Part shown: piece by piece, positions 60,556-64,000 of the stretch
Numbering within the stretch: the stretch's first letter is position 1
Layout: the number at the start of each line of letters is the position of its first letter
Source of the DNA: Pseudomonadota bacterium
GTDB lineage: Bacteria > Pseudomonadota > Gammaproteobacteria > Steroidobacterales > Steroidobacteraceae
Assembly: GCA_021785405.1 (NCBI GenBank)
Contig: JAJYFF010000002.1
Coordinates: 1 to 64,000 of the forward strand
Direction of reading: 5' to 3'
Length of the DNA stretch: 64,000 nt
Position numbers and translations under genes: made by a program
Notes under the pieces: model-generated
What the model was told of the DNA's origin: nothing
The model's database searches: none
The model's input: the letters and a program-made list of their open reading frames with translations, nothing else

Positions 60556-60706
60556 GTCGTGCGGCAGGGCCGCGGATGCCGACTGGAGTTCGGACACTGT
60601 CAACGTTTATGATCGGTCGCACGTTATGGTGGTTTGCCAACGCGTCGGCCGACGGCGCGGCCTGTCGCCGATCGGCGACATGATCAGGGACGATCGGATC
60701 GGAGGA

Positions 60707-61486
60707 ATGACCGCCTTGGCGACACGACCCCTCAATGAGGAACCGCGGAGTCGAGCCCCGAAGAACCCTTCGGTCGGCCCCGCGTTCCGTCCGCATCTGG
60801 TGCGCGTCGAGCCGCGCGCCGCCGCGTCGGCGCGCGATCGGCGCGACCGCGAGCCGGCCGCGGTCCGCGTCGCGCCGTGGGCCGAGGCGCTCAAGCGGGG
60901 CATCGATCTCGCCGGCGCGGTCGCGCTGGGGGTGCTGCTGCTGCCGTCGATCGTCGTGATCGCGCTGCTGCTGCGCCGCCAAGGCGGGCCGGTGATCTAT
61001 CGCCATCGGCGCATCGGCCGCGACGGCCAGAGTTTCGATTGCCTGAAATTCCGCAGCATGTTCCCGGACGCCGAACGGCGGCTGCGCGAACTGCTCGACC
61101 GACACCCGGAACTCGAGGAAGAATGGCGGCGGGATCACAAGCTGCGCAACGACCCGAGGATCACTGCGCTCGGCCGGTTCCTGCGGCGCACGAGCCTCGA
61201 TGAACTCCCGCAACTGTGGAACGTCCTGCGCGGCGAGATGAGTCTCGTCGGCCCGCGGCCGATCGTCCGCGAGGAAACGATCCGCTACGGGCGGCACATG
61301 CGGTCGTACCTGGCGGTGAGGCCGGGCATCACCGGCCTGTGGCAGGTCACCGGCCGCAACAACATCGGCTATCCCCGGCGCGTCGCGCTCGACGTGTATT
61401 ACGTGCGGCATCGAGGCCTGCGCCTCGATGCCTACATCCTGCTGAAGACGCCGTGGGTGGTGCTCGGCGGCGACGGCGCGTGCTAG
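60707..61486 (+). CDS. Bacterial sugar transferase (undecaprenyl-phosphate sugar phosphotransferase, ExoY/WcaJ type)
   Basis: [66 protein letters not shown]. Confidence 0.93.
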   Translation: MTALATRPLNEEPRSRAPKNPSVGPAFRPHLVRVEPRAAASARDRRDREPAAVRVAPWAEALKRGIDLAGAVALGVLLLPSIVVIALLLRRQGGPVIYRHRRIGRDGQSFDCLKFRSMFPDAERRLRELLDRHPELEEEWRRDHKLRNDPRITALGRFLRRTSLDELPQLWNVLRGEMSLVGPRPIVREETIRYGRHMRSYLAVRPGITGLWQVTGRNNIGYPRRVALDVYYVRHRGLRLDAYILLKTPWVVLGGDGAC

Positions 61487-61491
61487 CGGCG

Positions 61492-61932
61492 TCAGGCGAG
61501 GAGGTGCGGAGTCCAGTCGCCCACGCACTCGACGATGTCGAGATAGGCCTGGTCGAACGCGGCCCGCGGCAGGCGGTACGGATCCGCGACGTCACGGTCG
61601 CCGCGCCATTTGCCGAGCTTGAACACGCGACCGCGAAACTGCGGGAACTGCTCGACCATCCAGCGTCGGTGGCCTTCGTCGAGCGCGAGCACCAGGTCCG
61701 CCGCCGCGAGCAGCGCGGCGTTCACTTGCCGGCCCCGATGCTCCTCGAGGTCGTGGCCGTGTTCCTGCATCACCTCTCGCGCGAGCGGATCCGCCGGATG
61801 ACCGACGAGCGCGGCGATGCCGGCGGAGGCGACCCGCTTCGAGGTCGCGCGCAGCCGATCGCGCAGGATGGCCTCGGCCATGGGACTGCGGCAGATGTTG
61901 CCGGTGCAGACGACGAGAATCGAATCGAACAT
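61492..61932 (-). CDS. Low-molecular-weight protein-tyrosine phosphatase (Wzb-like)
   Basis: ILVVCTGNICRSPMAEAILRDRL..DVADPYRLPRAAFDQAY. Confidence 0.93.
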   Translation of the reverse strand: MFDSILVVCTGNICRSPMAEAILRDRLRATSKRVASAGIAALVGHPADPLAREVMQEHGHDLEEHRGRQVNAALLAAADLVLALDEGHRRWMVEQFPQFRGRVFKLGKWRGDRDVADPYRLPRAAFDQAYLDIVECVGDWTPHLLA

Positions 61933-62057
61933 CGACAACCCTGGGGTGATGGCCGACAAATCTTAACACCGGGTGCCCGGACGCGTGGATGCCGTCACGC
62001 GAACGGTTCGGGTAGACTGCACGCGTTCTTGCGGCATGCCGTCGATGGAGTCGATCT

Positions 62058-63305
62058 TTGCGAGCGATAGTGCGCAGCGTCGGGAAAACCGGATCGTGTG
62101 AGCTTGTGGAATCCGCGGCGTGCGCCGGGCACCGCGCGCGCTGGTGGCCGCGCGCGCGCGCCGCACTGCTGCCGGCCGCGCTGCTCGCCGCGAGCGGCTG
62201 TACCTGGCTCATTCCCGGGATGAACGTGCACCCGGGTCTGCCCGGGCAGCATCCGTACTTCGAGCAGGGCTCGACAGCCTCGACCGCGGCGAATCAGCGC
62301 CTGCGCTATCGGGTGATTCCGATCACGCCGACGGTCGTCGCGTCGCTGCTCGATCATCCGGCTCCCGCGGATGCGCCACCGCCGGGCGCGCCGAAGCTCA
62401 AGGCGCTGTTGCCGTCGATGGTGCCCCCGGACTACCGGATCGGTCCCGGCGACCTGATCAACGTGACCGTCTGGGACCACCCCGAGCTCAACGCGCCGGC
62501 CGGGACGGTGACTCAAAACGCGGCGCTCAGTGGTCAGTTGGTCTCGAGCGACGGCATGCTGTTCTATCCGTACGTCGGCAATTTCCACGCCGGCGGCATG
62601 ACCGCGGAGCAAGTCCGCCAGTACCTGACCGCGCACTTGCGGCACCTCATCCAGAATCCGCAAATCAGCGTGCGCGTGCTCCAATACGGTTCCCAGCGCG
62701 TCGAAATCACCGGCGAGGTCGCGAACCCGCGAACCATCACGCTCGGCAACGTGCCGGAGGGCGTGCTGCAGGCGATCGACGCCGCCGGCGGATTGACGCC
62801 GGGCGCGAGCCGCCGCCGCGCGATCCTGGTTCGCCACGGCGTGCGCTACGACATCGACCTCGCCGGATTGCTGTCGGGCAGCCGGCTGGTGCCGAATCCC
62901 GAACTCGAACCCGGCGACATCATCCACGTGCCGGATCAGTCCTCCGACCAGATCTTCATGCTCGGCGCGGTCACGCAGCAGCGGCCGCTCGCGATGACGC
63001 AGGACCGGATGACGCTGATCCAGGCGCTCACCGACGCCGGTGGTCTCGACGCGACCCGGGCGAGCGGTTCGGGCGTGCTGGTGTTCCGGTTGCCCGCGCA
63101 CGCGAAGCCGGGCGCCGCGGCCGAGGTCTACGAGATCAACATGAGCACGCCGCAGGGCGTGCTGCTCGCCGGCCAGTTCCCGCTGCGACCGCGCGACGTC
63201 GTCTACGTGCAGGCCACCGAATTCGCGCAATACAACGCCGTGATCAACCAACTGCTGCCGACCATCACCGCGGTGTTCGAGCTCAAACAAACGGTGGGGT
63301 TCTGA
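62058..63305 (+). CDS. Polysaccharide export outer-membrane lipoprotein (Wza-like; start uncertain)
   Basis: Lipobox LLAASGC; PPDYRIGPGDLINVTVWDHPELN..ITGEVANPRTITL; SLBB-type repeats. Confidence 0.9.
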   Translation: MRAIVRSVGKTGSCELVESAACAGHRARWWPRARAALLPAALLAASGCTWLIPGMNVHPGLPGQHPYFEQGSTASTAANQRLRYRVIPITPTVVASLLDHPAPADAPPPGAPKLKALLPSMVPPDYRIGPGDLINVTVWDHPELNAPAGTVTQNAALSGQLVSSDGMLFYPYVGNFHAGGMTAEQVRQYLTAHLRHLIQNPQISVRVLQYGSQRVEITGEVANPRTITLGNVPEGVLQAIDAAGGLTPGASRRRAILVRHGVRYDIDLAGLLSGSRLVPNPELEPGDIIHVPDQSSDQIFMLGAVTQQRPLAMTQDRMTLIQALTDAGGLDATRASGSGVLVFRLPAHAKPGAAAEVYEINMSTPQGVLLAGQFPLRPRDVVYVQATEFAQYNAVINQLLPTITAVFELKQTVGF

Positions 63306-63309
63306 CGCG

Positions 63310-64000
63310 ATGTCCGCCGATCCCAGCATGAACGGCGTCCTCCCGCCGCCGTCGTCGGCGCGATTGCGCACCGCGAGCGATGAAATCAGCTTCCGGGAGA
63401 TCCTGCAGCTGCTGTACGCCGGCCGCTGGACGATGGCCGCGATCACCGCGGCCGTGCTCGCGCTCGGCATCGTCTATTTGATCCTCGCGCGGCCGATCTA
63501 CGACGTCGACGGCATCGTGCAAGTCGAGCAGAACCAGGGACCGGCGGCGACCTACGCGAACCCGATGAACTCGTCGATGGGCAACCTCGGCTCCTTGCTG
63601 TTCGGTTCGGGCGTCCAGGCGGAAGCGGAAATCCAGATCATCCAGAGTCGGCTGGTGCTCGATCAGGTGATCGACCGGATGCACCTGCTGGTCAAGGCCG
63701 AGCCGCGCTATTTCCCGATCATCGGCCGCGCGGTCGCGCGCTGGAATCGGCGTGCGACCGCGCCGGTCGGTGCCCCGCCGTTCCTCGGCAGCTTCGGCTG
63801 GGGCGGCGAACGCATCGCGGTGACGCGGTTCGACACTCCCGAGCGGTGGTACAACGTGCCGTTCACCTTGACCGCCACCGGCGGCGGCACCTATCGGATC
63901 GAGGATCCGGCGGGCGTTACCGCGATCACCGGGCGGGTCGGCCAAGCCGAGGATTTCTCGACCGAGTACGGCCCCGTGCACCTCGAGGTCGGAGCGCTGC
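63310..64000 (+). CDS. Wzc-type polysaccharide chain-length determinant/tyrosine autokinase, truncated by the window edge
   Basis: Open frame to the window end: SFREILQLLYAGRWTMAAITAAVLALGIVYLILARPIYDVDGIVQVEQNQG..AEIQIIQSRLVLDQVIDRM; absent from the supplied ORF track because no stop is present. Confidence 0.88.
   Translation, partial: MSADPSMNGVLPPPSSARLRTASDEISFREILQLLYAGRWTMAAITAAVLALGIVYLILARPIYDVDGIVQVEQNQGPAATYANPMNSSMGNLGSLLFGSGVQAEAEIQIIQSRLVLDQVIDRMHLLVKAEPRYFPIIGRAVARWNRRATAPVGAPPFLGSFGWGGERIAVTRFDTPERWYNVPFTLTATGGGTYRIEDPAGVTAITGRVGQAEDFSTEYGPVHLEVGAL

Overview
64 kb of high-GC, probably gammaproteobacterial, chromosome. Most of it is dense and conserved: ppi-lpxH | gltX-cysS | folD; a tRNA Pro-Arg-His-Lys cluster; tig-clpP-clpX-lon-tRNA(Val,Asp)-ppiD-dedA; fabI; mltD-gloB-methyltransferase-rnhA-dnaQ-epimerase-pgi. 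It also holds a complete chitooligosaccharide/GlcNAc locus (TonB receptor, GH20, NagE, NagF fusion PTS, GntR, NagB-II, NagA), rfbACDB and the start of an exopolysaccharide cluster. Accessory segments are: an IS1634-type transposase end at the left edge; a ~1.27 kb, integrase-less, two-gene element bounded by a duplicated 3' end of tRNA-Lys and carrying an AbiEii/DUF1814-type nucleotidyltransferase plus a small partner; a catabolic/transport neighbourhood (11-23 kb); and an orphan DUF2384-like antitoxin-type gene. The strongest candidates for something under-described are (i) the tRNA-Lys mini-island and (ii) a stand-alone secreted protein next to nagA that is a paralogue of the non-catalytic C-terminal region of the GH20 enzyme in the same locus. 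All calls come from reading the sequence and translations; no searches were run.
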